A stretch of DNA of 35,214 bases from Alphaproteobacteria bacterium. Lineage in GTDB: Bacteria; Pseudomonadota; Alphaproteobacteria; Ferrovibrionales; Ferrovibrionaceae. The notes beneath the pieces are model-generated. The model was not told the origin of the DNA, made no database searches, and was given only the letters and a program-made list of their open reading frames with translations. Positions within the stretch are counted from its first letter, which is position 1. Each line of letters opens with the position of its first letter. Positions 15,687 through 23,216 of this stretch are shown piece by piece. The DNA lies in the NCBI GenBank assembly GCA_947473805.1, contig CANJGB010000033.1, positions 1-35,214 on the forward strand, read 5' to 3'. A program made the translations under genes and the position numbers.

Positions 15687-18077
15687 ATGGACGGCACAAG
15701 GATGGCGCGGCGTCACAGGTTGGAGAGCAGGCGGTTCCTGTTCTGGTCGACGGGCGTTGCCGTCACGGCCCTCGCGGCGTCCGCGTTGATCACCTTTTGG
15801 ATGGCCGGCGCCCTCGGCGTGTGGCTGGCCGTCATGCCGGTCCTGCTCTGCGGGATGGCGGCGGTGAAATATCTTGGCTGGCGTTATATCGACATCCTGG
15901 CGCGCGAGAACACGTTTCTCGACGACCAGAACATGCGCATGTCCGAGACCATCGCGACCCAATGGGCGGTCATGCACGCGGTGCCGGCGCAGATCGCGCT
16001 GCTCGACCGCGACGGCAACGTGGTGGCGCTGAACCGCGCCTGGCAGCAGTTCGGCATGCGGGTCGGCAAGGGCGATGCCGATTACGGCACTGGCGCCAAT
16101 CTCATCGACCTGTGCGAGGCGAGCGACGGCCCCTACGGGCGCGACGGCGCCGAGATCGCCCTGGCCCTGCGCGAAGTGGTGAGCAAGCGCCGCCCGTTGC
16201 AGGCGCTGGAATACGCCAACCGCTGGACCGCCGAGCAGAGCTGGTTCCGCCTGATCTTCGCGGCGCTTGACCACGAGGGCGACACCGCCGCGGTCGTCGT
16301 GCAGCTCGACATCACCGACATGAAGCGCGCCGAAATCCAGTTGAAGCAGAAGACCATCGCGCTGCAGAACGTGACCAGCGGCATTCCCGGCATCGTCTAT
16401 CAGTTCATCGCGCACGGCGCCGGCGATGTGCGCTTCACCTTCGTCAGTCCGCAGATCACCCGCATCCTGGGCTACGAGGCGGACGCCATCGTGCCGCATA
16501 GCGGCCTGCCGTTCCATGCCATCGCCCATCCCGACGATCGCGAGTGGATGACGCGCTCGAAACAGGACTTCGTGCGCGACGGCATCGACGGCGACACCTG
16601 GCGGGCCGAGTTCCGCGTCCTGGCCCGGACCGGCGAGGTGCGCTGGGTGCAGGCCTTCGCGCGTCTGACGATTGCGGAGACGGGCGACAAGATTGTCGAC
16701 GGCGTGATGCTGGACGTGTCCGAGTATCACGCGGCGGCCGAGAAGATCACCGAACTGCAGCACAACGATCCGCGCTCGGGCCTGTTCAACCGGCAATACC
16801 TGCTGGGCCAGATCGGGGCGACGCTGAAAGGGTTGCAGGACGGCGGCGATCCCTGCGCGCTGATCATCGTCGAAGTCGGCGACTTCAACGATATCGTCTC
16901 GACCTACGGCGTGCCGTTCGGCGATGACGTGCTGCGCCTCGTCGGCGCGCGTCTGACGGAGCTGGTGCGGCGTCACGACACCGTCGGGCGGATCGAGAGC
17001 GCGCGGTTTGGCGTACTGGCGACCGACATCTCTAGCGCTGATGTGGCGGTGAAGCTGGCCAACAAGCTGACCAGCGGCCTGCGCGGCATGTACGCACTGC
17101 CGGGACAGGAAGTGTCGATCCGGGTGCGCGTGGGCCTGACCTTCACCGACCGCGCCGGCCGCGTGCCGGTCGAGATCCTGCGCCAGGCGATCGTGGCCCT
17201 GAACCATGCCACCCGCGATTCAAGCGACGGTGTGGTGCTGTACGCCGACCATATGGGCCAGGAACCGGAACTGCGCATCCGCATCCGCAGCGCGCTGGCG
17301 ACGGCGCTGTCGCGCAACGAATTGTTGTTGCGCTACCAGCCGCGGGTCGACATCAAGACCGGGGTGGTGGTCGGCTGCGAGGCGCTGATCCGCTGGAATC
17401 ATCCGGTGTTCGGCATCCAGCCGCCGAACCGTTTTATCGCCATCGCCGAGCAGTCGGGCATCATCATCGAGATCGGCCGGTGGGTGATCAACGAGGCTTG
17501 CCGCCAGGTGGCGGCCTGGCGCCGCGCCGGCCTCGAAAACCTCGTGGTCTCGGTCAACATCTCGGCGGTGCAGTTGCAGCAGGACTACCTGCCGGCAGTG
17601 CTCGAGGATGCGTTGGCCGCGGCGGGGGTGCCGGCGGCCAGCCTGCAGCTGGAGATCACCGAGTCGGCGTTCGTCGGCGCCGACGGCGACATGGCGAAGC
17701 ATCTGGCGGCGATCAACGACCTGGGCATATCGCTGGCGATCGACGATTTCGGCACTGGCTATTCGTCGCTGTCATATTTGCGCGAACTGCCAGTCGAGAT
17801 GGTCAAGATCGACCGCGCCTTCATCGTCGATGCCGCGACCAGCCAGAGCGATGCTGAAATCGTCCGTTCCATCGTGGCGATCTGCCGGACGCTGGGGCTG
17901 CAGGTCGTGGCCGAGGGGGTCGAGACGCAGGAACAGCTGGCGTTCCTGGCCAGTGCCGGCGTCGATGAGGCGCAGGGCTTCTACCTGGCCCACCCGATGG
18001 AGGCCGCGGACTTTGTCGCCTTCGTGCGGGATTTCCGGCCCGCATCGCTGTCATCACCGCCGGCCCGGCGGGCCTAG
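15687..18077 (+). CDS. Membrane PAS-GGDEF(degenerate)-EAL c-di-GMP signalling protein
   Basis: Probable c-di-GMP phosphodiesterase of 796 residues. Two membrane helices (about 17-41 and 44-61), a PAS-like segment (92-210), a clearer PAS domain (230-347, with FVSPQITRILGYEAD and HPDDREWM), a GGDEF domain (357-520) and an EAL domain (532-784). The GGDEF motif reads ESARF (437-441), so cyclase activity should be lost, yet the inhibitory-site RxxD (428-431) is kept at the canonical 5-residue spacing. EAL catalytic residues look complete: EAL (565-567), NIS, LEITES, DDFGTGYSSL (Asp686/687), Lys707 and EGVET (Glu743). ATG 15687 is preferred for its GGAG; ATG 15603, right after the riboswitch, would add 28 basic residues. 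A c-di-GMP riboswitch precedes it. Confidence 0.92.
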   Translation: MDGTRMARRHRLESRRFLFWSTGVAVTALAASALITFWMAGALGVWLAVMPVLLCGMAAVKYLGWRYIDILARENTFLDDQNMRMSETIATQWAVMHAVPAQIALLDRDGNVVALNRAWQQFGMRVGKGDADYGTGANLIDLCEASDGPYGRDGAEIALALREVVSKRRPLQALEYANRWTAEQSWFRLIFAALDHEGDTAAVVVQLDITDMKRAEIQLKQKTIALQNVTSGIPGIVYQFIAHGAGDVRFTFVSPQITRILGYEADAIVPHSGLPFHAIAHPDDREWMTRSKQDFVRDGIDGDTWRAEFRVLARTGEVRWVQAFARLTIAETGDKIVDGVMLDVSEYHAAAEKITELQHNDPRSGLFNRQYLLGQIGATLKGLQDGGDPCALIIVEVGDFNDIVSTYGVPFGDDVLRLVGARLTELVRRHDTVGRIESARFGVLATDISSADVAVKLANKLTSGLRGMYALPGQEVSIRVRVGLTFTDRAGRVPVEILRQAIVALNHATRDSSDGVVLYADHMGQEPELRIRIRSALATALSRNELLLRYQPRVDIKTGVVVGCEALIRWNHPVFGIQPPNRFIAIAEQSGIIIEIGRWVINEACRQVAAWRRAGLENLVVSVNISAVQLQQDYLPAVLEDALAAAGVPAASLQLEITESAFVGADGDMAKHLAAINDLGISLAIDDFGTGYSSLSYLRELPVEMVKIDRAFIVDAATSQSDAEIVRSIVAICRTLGLQVVAEGVETQEQLAFLASAGVDEAQGFYLAHPMEAADFVAFVRDFRPASLSSPPARRA

Positions 18078-18149
18078 TTCCGCCAAAGGGGGCAAAACCG
18101 CGCCTAAACCCTTGACCGGGAGACGCGGCGGGAGTCCACTGCGCTTCCC

Positions 18150-19076
18150 ATGCCGATCTATTTCCCGATCGCCGAACTTTCGATCGATGCGTTCCTTTTG
18201 CTCGCCATTGGCGGCTTCGTCGGATTCCTGTCCGGCGTGTTCGGCGTGGGCGGCGGCTTCCTGCTGACTCCGACCCTGATCTTCCTCGGCGTGCCGCCAC
18301 CCGTCGCCGTCGCCACCCAGGCGCCCCAGATCGTCGCCAGTTCGATGTCCGGCATGATCCCGCACTGGCGCAACGGCAATGTTGATTTTGCCATGGGGGG
18401 CGTGCTGGTCGGCGGCGGCGTGATCGGCGCCGGTCTAGGCGTCTGGCTTTATGCCTTCTTGCGCGATGTGGGCCAGATCGACCTGGCGATTTCGCTGCTC
18501 TACGTCATCCTGCTCGGCTCGGTCGGCCTGTTGATGCTGATCGAGGCGGTGCGCGCGCTGGTCGAGGTCAAGCGCCCCGGTGCGCCGCGGCGTCGACGGC
18601 TGCACGAGCATTACTGGCTGCACAGCATGCCGTGGAAGGTGCGCTTCCGCGTGTCGCGCCTTTACATCAGCGTGCTGCCGGTGCTGGGCATCGGCATGTT
18701 CGCGGGCATCCTGGTTGCCATCATGGGTGTCGGCGGCGGCTTCCTGCTTGTGCCGGCGATGATCTTCATTCTCGGCATGCCGACCATGGTCGCGGTTGGC
18801 ACGTCGCTGTTCCAGATCATCTTCGTCACGTCGGTCGTCACCGTGCTGCATTCGACCTCGAACTACACGGTCGACATCCCGCTGGCCCTGCTGGTCGCTG
18901 CCGGCGGCGTGGTCGGGGCGCAATGGGGCGTCAAGGTCGGCCAGCGGCTGAAGGCCGAGCAGTTGCGCATCCTGTTCGCGCTGCTGGTCCTGGCGGTGGC
19001 GATCAAGATTGCCGTCGACCTGACGCTGACGCCTGACGAGCTTTATTCAATCATTCCGGTCCTGCAGGCCTCCTAG
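18150..19076 (+). CDS. TauE/SafE-family permease (sulfite/organosulfonate exporter type)
   Basis: Inner-membrane permease of 308 residues with about 8 helices in two homologous halves. Each carries the family motif near its start: SGVFGVGGGFLLTPTLIFLGVPP (28-50) and AIMGVGGGFLLVPAMIFILGMP (second half). A charged cytoplasmic linker (about 140-170, with RRRRLHEHY) separates the halves. Family members move sulfite, sulfoacetate or related anions, generally outward, but most are uncharacterised. It starts 72 bp after the EAL gene and 160 bp before amt on the same strand; a functional tie to either is not evident. Confidence 0.88.
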   Translation: MPIYFPIAELSIDAFLLLAIGGFVGFLSGVFGVGGGFLLTPTLIFLGVPPPVAVATQAPQIVASSMSGMIPHWRNGNVDFAMGGVLVGGGVIGAGLGVWLYAFLRDVGQIDLAISLLYVILLGSVGLLMLIEAVRALVEVKRPGAPRRRRLHEHYWLHSMPWKVRFRVSRLYISVLPVLGIGMFAGILVAIMGVGGGFLLVPAMIFILGMPTMVAVGTSLFQIIFVTSVVTVLHSTSNYTVDIPLALLVAAGGVVGAQWGVKVGQRLKAEQLRILFALLVLAVAIKIAVDLTLTPDELYSIIPVLQAS

Positions 19077-19236
19077 GCCTCGCCGCGATAACCGCCCTTG
19101 CGTTATGCAGGTTGCCGGTTTATTCGGCTGAAATACTGCCTGTTCGACGGGCGGGACTGGATCGCCGCTCGTCCAATCGGCAGTTTCCACCCCGATGCCC
19201 GCGAAAATGGCAGCGGCAATTCGGGGGAACGCCACA

Positions 19237-20529
19237 ATGCCTAAAATCCTATCGCTCGTCGGCATTGCCGGCTGTGGTGTCGCTGCGGCCGGCGCCCCGG
19301 CTATGGCGGCGGTCGAACCCTCGGCCGGCAGCACCGCCTGGGTGCTGACATCCACGGCGCTGGTGCTGTTCATGACCTTGCCGGGCCTGGCGCTGTTCTA
19401 CGGCGGCCTGGTGCGGGCGCGGAACGTGCTGTCGGTGCTGATGCACTGCTTCGCCATCTGCTGCGTCGTGTCGCTGCTGTGGGCGCTGGTCGGCTACAGC
19501 CTGGCGTTCGGCGAGGGTGGCTCGTTCATCGGCGACCTCAACCACGTCTTCTTGCGGAACCTGGCCGTGGTTCGCGCCGGCACCGAGGTGCCCGAAGGCG
19601 TGTTCGCCATGTTCCAGATGACCTTCGCCATCATCACGCCGGCGCTGATCGTTGGCGCGTTTCCCGAGCGGGTGAATTTTCCCTTCGTCGTGCTGTTCAG
19701 CGCCGCGTGGCTGCTGTTCGTCTATGTCCCGGTGGCACATTGGGTCTGGGGCGGCGGCTGGCTGGCGCAGATGGGCGTGCTCGACTTTGCCGGCGGCATC
19801 GTCGTGCATACCACCGCCGGCATCTCCGCCCTGGTGGCGGCGGTGATGGTGGGCGCGCGCAAGGGCTTTCCGGCGACGCTCATCCCGCCACACAGCCCGA
19901 TCCTGACCATGATCGGCGCCGGCATGCTGTGGGTGGGCTGGTTCGGCTTCAACGGCGGCAGCGCGCTGGGCGCCACCAACGTTGCCGGCAATGCCATCCT
20001 CGTCACCCACCTGGCCGCGGCGGCCGGCGCGGTGACGTGGCTGGCCGCGGAATGGATCAAGGTCGGCAAGCCGACCTCGGTCGGCATCGTCACCGGCTGC
20101 ATTGCCGGGCTGGCCACCGTCACGCCCGCCTCGGGCTATATCGGGCCGGGCGGCGGCATGGCGATCGGCGCGGCCGCCGGCCTTGTCTGCTTCAACATCA
20201 CCTTGGTGGTGAAGCAGCGTTTCAAGATCGACGATTCACTCGACGTCTTCGCCGTCCATGGCGTTGGCGGCATGCTGGGCTCGCTGCTGCTGTCCGCCTT
20301 CGCGCTGCCGTCCCTCGGCGGCGTCGGCCTTGCCGAAGGCATGGACGGCCTGCACCAGCTGGGCGTGCAGGTGCTGGCGGTGGTGGTGGTCGGCCTGTGG
20401 TCGGGCATCGCGACCTACGTTCTGGTCAAGCTGCTGGGCGCGGTGACGCGGGTGCGTGTCACCGAGGAGCAGGAGCGCGAGGGACTCGATCTGGTCAGCC
20501 ACGGCGAGCGCGGCTACGACCTGAACTGA
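19237..20529 (+). CDS. amt: Ammonium transporter
   Basis: Trimeric inner-membrane ammonium channel of the Amt/Rh family, 430 residues. It begins with a cleavable signal-like segment (1-24, ending PAMAA), as in other bacterial Amt proteins with 11 helices. Key residues map onto E. coli AmtB: Asp183 (DFAGGIVVH) for Asp160, His191 for the first pore His and His341 (FAVHGVGG) for the second. FYGGLVRARNVLSVL and WVGWFGFNGGSAL are conserved. The C-terminal tail ends DLVSHGERGYDLN, the site that normally contacts PII protein. ATG 19237 is set by GGGGGAA. No glnK gene adjoins it, which is unusual. It ends at a strong hairpin. Confidence 0.95.
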   Translation: MPKILSLVGIAGCGVAAAGAPAMAAVEPSAGSTAWVLTSTALVLFMTLPGLALFYGGLVRARNVLSVLMHCFAICCVVSLLWALVGYSLAFGEGGSFIGDLNHVFLRNLAVVRAGTEVPEGVFAMFQMTFAIITPALIVGAFPERVNFPFVVLFSAAWLLFVYVPVAHWVWGGGWLAQMGVLDFAGGIVVHTTAGISALVAAVMVGARKGFPATLIPPHSPILTMIGAGMLWVGWFGFNGGSALGATNVAGNAILVTHLAAAAGAVTWLAAEWIKVGKPTSVGIVTGCIAGLATVTPASGYIGPGGGMAIGAAAGLVCFNITLVVKQRFKIDDSLDVFAVHGVGGMLGSLLLSAFALPSLGGVGLAEGMDGLHQLGVQVLAVVVVGLWSGIATYVLVKLLGAVTRVRVTEEQEREGLDLVSHGERGYDLN

Positions 20530-20540
20530 GCGGCGTGACG

Positions 20541-20576
20541 CGGGCTACCTGGCTGTACTGAACACCAGGTAGCCCG
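20541..20576. terminator. 12-bp perfect hairpin between amt and a convergent gene
   Basis: CGGGCTACCTGG (20541-20552) is the exact reverse complement of 20565-20576. Inner TGT and ACA can pair as well. There is no T-run, so it may be a bidirectional stem-type terminator or processing site. It overlaps the last codons and the stop of the minus-strand protease-like gene. Confidence 0.6.
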
Positions 20577-21216
20577 GCGCGCCATCGGGCAGCACCGCAA
20601 CCGGCACGTTGCGGACGGACAGTTCCTGCAGCGCGATCTTCTCGGCCTTGACCAGAATCACCTTTATCGTGCCGTTCGCGGTCGCCGCCTCGAGGCTGAT
20701 ACCCTTGGTGCTATCCACGCCGGCGCGGCGCGAGAAGGCGTGGCTGAGCAGGACCATCGACGCGCCGGTATCGACGACGAAGCGGCCCGCAACGCCGTTC
20801 ACCTCGACGGTCGCAAGGATGACTTTTGTGTCAGGCGGAAAACGCAGTTCCGCGCGCGCGCCGGCTGGCACCGGGCAATTGCCCAGCCTCGACAAGCGGT
20901 TCAGCGTTGAATCGATCTGCGGCGTGCGCCGGCCCGCGGGTTCGAACGACACATAGGTACGCACCGGCACCATGGCCTCGCAATACCGCTTCTGCCGTTC
21001 CAGCAGGTTGGCCAGCTTGTACCAAGACTCGCGCACAATATATTGCGGCTGCGGGAAGATGGAGATGGCCTGCTGATAGTCGGCGGCGGCGTTCTCGAGC
21101 TGGCCCAGGCGTTCATAGGCCTCGCCGCGCGACGCCCAGGCGCGCCCACCGCCGCCGCGGGACGGCTTGTAGGGGGCGAAGCGGGGCTCACTTTTAAGCT
21201 GGGGACGATCAATCAT
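20545..21216 (-). CDS. TPR plus retropepsin-like aspartic protease, probably truncated
   Basis: A 223-residue product. Residues 25-55 resemble one TPR repeat (AWASRGEAYERLGQLENAAADYQQAI). Residues 125-215 are a retropepsin-like domain with the catalytic DTGAS (149-153) and VEVNGVAGRFVVDTG opening. Family members normally have a signal peptide or membrane anchor and a C-terminal hydrophobic LLG-type motif closing the fold. Here there is no signal sequence and the protein stops just where that motif should follow, inside a perfect hairpin. Both ends therefore look eroded. A functional short protease cannot be excluded. The gene is convergent with amt and divergent from a secreted protein. Confidence 0.65.
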   Translation of the reverse strand: MIDRPQLKSEPRFAPYKPSRGGGGRAWASRGEAYERLGQLENAAADYQQAISIFPQPQYIVRESWYKLANLLERQKRYCEAMVPVRTYVSFEPAGRRTPQIDSTLNRLSRLGNCPVPAGARAELRFPPDTKVILATVEVNGVAGRFVVDTGASMVLLSHAFSRRAGVDSTKGISLEAATANGTIKVILVKAEKIALQELSVRNVPVAVLPDGAPGYLVFSTAR

Positions 21217-21319
21217 GGAGCGAAGAATATATTTCGGATCAAATTCTATCCCAGGTTATAGCCCTTCGGGGATGAACTCAACCATGACCTGCGCGTTCCC
21301 CCCGGGTGGAGGACATGAC

Positions 21320-21730
21320 ATGGGTTTTCCCGTCGCTGCTTTCGGTTTCATCGTCTGTCTGGCCACCACGGGCGCCCTGGCGCAGGTGGCGGTGCCGGCC
21401 GGCATGACCATGACGTGTCAGTTCAGCGCCGGTCCGCGGGCAGGCCAGATGCGCGATCTTGCCGGCCTGCCCGGCATGGCGCCGTTTGCCATTGGCGGCG
21501 CCTGTTCCGACAGCAACGGCAGTACCGGCATCGGGGTCACACCCTCTGCCGCGCCTGGTGTTCCGCCTGGTGCGCCACTGCCCGAGAACATGACCCTGTC
21601 CTGCCAGTTTTCCGCCGGCCCGCGCTCGGGACAGGTCGAGCGTTTCGGCGCGGCATCTGGCGTCACGCCCTTTGCGGTGGGTGAGGCCTGCGCCGACGGG
21701 CGCGGCAGCACGGGCCTTGGCGTCAAGTGA
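21320..21730 (+). CDS. Secreted protein with two ~48-residue repeats
   Basis: A 136-residue protein with a clear signal peptide (MGFPVAAFGFIVCLATTGALA, cleaved before QVAV). The mature part is a tandem duplication of a small module. Copy 1 (about 25-74) starts PAGMTMTCQFSAGPRAGQ and copy 2 (about 87-135) starts PENMTLSCQFSAGPRSGQ. Both continue to PFA(I/V)G(G/E)AC and end GSTG(I/L)GV. Each module has two cysteines, possibly an internal disulfide, and a Pro/Ala-rich linker joins them. ATG 21320 has GGAGGA upstream; the longer frame from 21215 lacks support. I recognise no named family; periplasmic or extracellular location follows from the signal peptide. Confidence 0.75.
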   Translation: MGFPVAAFGFIVCLATTGALAQVAVPAGMTMTCQFSAGPRAGQMRDLAGLPGMAPFAIGGACSDSNGSTGIGVTPSAAPGVPPGAPLPENMTLSCQFSAGPRSGQVERFGAASGVTPFAVGEACADGRGSTGLGVK

Positions 21731-21808
21731 ACCGCGCGGGCGGCGCTAGCCATGGACCAGGGCCGGGCAACCGGCTTATGGTTCGCCGGATTTGAACGGG
21801 AGGTACGC

Positions 21809-22084
21809 ATGGCCGGCAAGGTGATCGACAACACCGCGAAGAACCGCTTCGAGCTTGAGGTCGAGGGCCACACCGCCTTCATCACCTACCGCCGCGACGG
21901 CAAGACCGTCGACATGCTGCATACCGAGGTGCCGAAGGAGCTGGGCGGCAAGGGGGTTGGCGGCACGCTGGCCCAGGGCGCGCTGGACATGGTTCAGGCG
22001 AGCGGCGACAAAGTAAAGCCGTCGTGCCCGTTCATCGCGAAGTACATCGACAAGAACCAGCAGTACAAGGCGCTGCTGGCCTGA
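21809..22084 (+). CDS. Small GNAT-like N-acetyltransferase (Acetyltransf_CG type)
   Basis: A 91-residue minimal GNAT-fold protein. It shows the family pattern RFELEVEGHTAFITYRRDGKTV, LHTEVPKELGGKGVGGTL (the acetyl-CoA pyrophosphate loop) and the conserved C-terminal block KVKPSCPFIAKYIDKN with the SCPF motif near the end. Homologues are tiny acyl-CoA-binding proteins of unclear substrate. ATG 21809 has GGGAGG upstream and is preferred over ATG 21752. It is 23 bp ahead of the ketopantoate-reductase-like gene, so they are probably co-transcribed. Confidence 0.85.
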   Translation: MAGKVIDNTAKNRFELEVEGHTAFITYRRDGKTVDMLHTEVPKELGGKGVGGTLAQGALDMVQASGDKVKPSCPFIAKYIDKNQQYKALLA

Positions 22085-22107
22085 CGGCGGCGCGGCCGGG
22101 GGAACCA

Positions 22108-23097
22108 ATGAAAAAATTCTGCGTGTTCGGCGCCGGCGCCATTGGCGGCCATTTGGCTGGCCGGCTGTACAAGGCCGGCTTTGACGTCTCCGTCGTCGCG
22201 CGTGGGCCGCATCTTGAGGCGATGAAGAAAAACGGCCTGAAGGTGAAACTGCCCGACGAGACGATTGAGGCGAAGGTCCGCGTTGCCGGCAATGCCAGCG
22301 AACTGGGCCCGCAGGACGCGGTGATCGTGGCGGTGAAGGCGCCGGCCATTCCCGGCACGGCGAAGGACGTCGCCACGCTTCTGGGCCCAGACACGCCGGT
22401 GGTCTATGTGCTGAACGGCATTCCCTGGTGGTACCACTACGGTGAAAAGGGTGCGAACAAGGACAAGCGCCTGCCCCTGCTGGACGCGGATGACGCGGCG
22501 TGGAACGCCATCGGGCCGCAGCGCGTGATCGGCGGCATTGCCTGGTCATCGTGTACGGTGACCGAGCCGGGCGTGGTGTTCGTCGAGCGCAACATCAACC
22601 GCTTCGTGCTGGGCGAGCCGGACGGGTCGATCTCGCCGCGCGTGCAGGAAATTGCCCGCGCGCTCGAGGCTGGCGGCGTGACGGCGCCGGTCACCGCGCG
22701 CATCCGCGACAATATCTGGGAGAAGCTGGTCCTGAACGCCGCCACAGGGCCGATGTCGATTCTGGTGCAGGCCGCCTTGCGCGACCTGTTCGCCGAAACG
22801 GCCGCCGTCGACATCAGCCGTGCGATGATCGCCGAGGGCCAGGCCATGGCGCGCGCCATGGGCTGTACGACCGAGCCGGACAAGCCGTTCGACTTCGATG
22901 CTTTCCTCAAGCAGGTCGGCGCCAGCAAGCACAAGCCCAGCATCCTGCAGGACCTGGAACTGGGCCGGCCGATGGAGATCGATGCGATCTACGAGGTGCC
23001 GCTGCAGATGGCGCGTGCGGCTGGTGTGCCGGCGCCGGTGTCCGAGATGATGGTCGGCCTGGCGAAGGTGCGCGCGCGGGCGGCCGGGATCTACTAG
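22108..23097 (+). CDS. Ketopantoate reductase family protein (ApbA/PanE-like)
   Basis: NADPH-dependent 2-dehydropantoate 2-reductase family enzyme, 329 residues. The Rossmann motif is at the N-terminus (FGAGAIGGHLAGRL, 6-19). The middle has AVKAPAIPGTA, the IWEKLVLNAATGP segment carries the catalytic Lys, and KHKPSILQDLELGRPMEIDAIY is the C-terminal substrate signature. It could make pantoate for CoA synthesis, but many alphaproteobacteria carry several paralogues acting on other 2-oxo acids, and its placement beside a GNAT and a Bug binding protein argues for caution. ATG 22108 follows GGGGGAA. Confidence 0.88.
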   Translation: MKKFCVFGAGAIGGHLAGRLYKAGFDVSVVARGPHLEAMKKNGLKVKLPDETIEAKVRVAGNASELGPQDAVIVAVKAPAIPGTAKDVATLLGPDTPVVYVLNGIPWWYHYGEKGANKDKRLPLLDADDAAWNAIGPQRVIGGIAWSSCTVTEPGVVFVERNINRFVLGEPDGSISPRVQEIARALEAGGVTAPVTARIRDNIWEKLVLNAATGPMSILVQAALRDLFAETAAVDISRAMIAEGQAMARAMGCTTEPDKPFDFDAFLKQVGASKHKPSILQDLELGRPMEIDAIYEVPLQMARAAGVPAPVSEMMVGLAKVRARAAGIY

Positions 23098-23216
23098 GCC
23101 GGCTTTATCCGCGCTGGTCCGGCCAGCCACAGGCAAAGAGAACCGCTTCAGAAAAGGTCGATCCTCCTCTAGTCTTTTCCCGCGCAATCCATAAGCGACA
23201 AAGAAAAGGGGAAGAA

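Noticed and set aside
19195-19236. Sigma-54 promoter upstream of amt (TGGCAG near 19208)
   Set aside because: The -12 GC element is missing at the required spacing, and the sequence overlaps the probable leader close to the start.
22500-23216. Upstream extension of the Bug binding-protein frame
   Set aside because: It runs antiparallel in frame terms through the ketopantoate-reductase gene and would bury the signal peptide. ATG 23217 has a good ribosome site.
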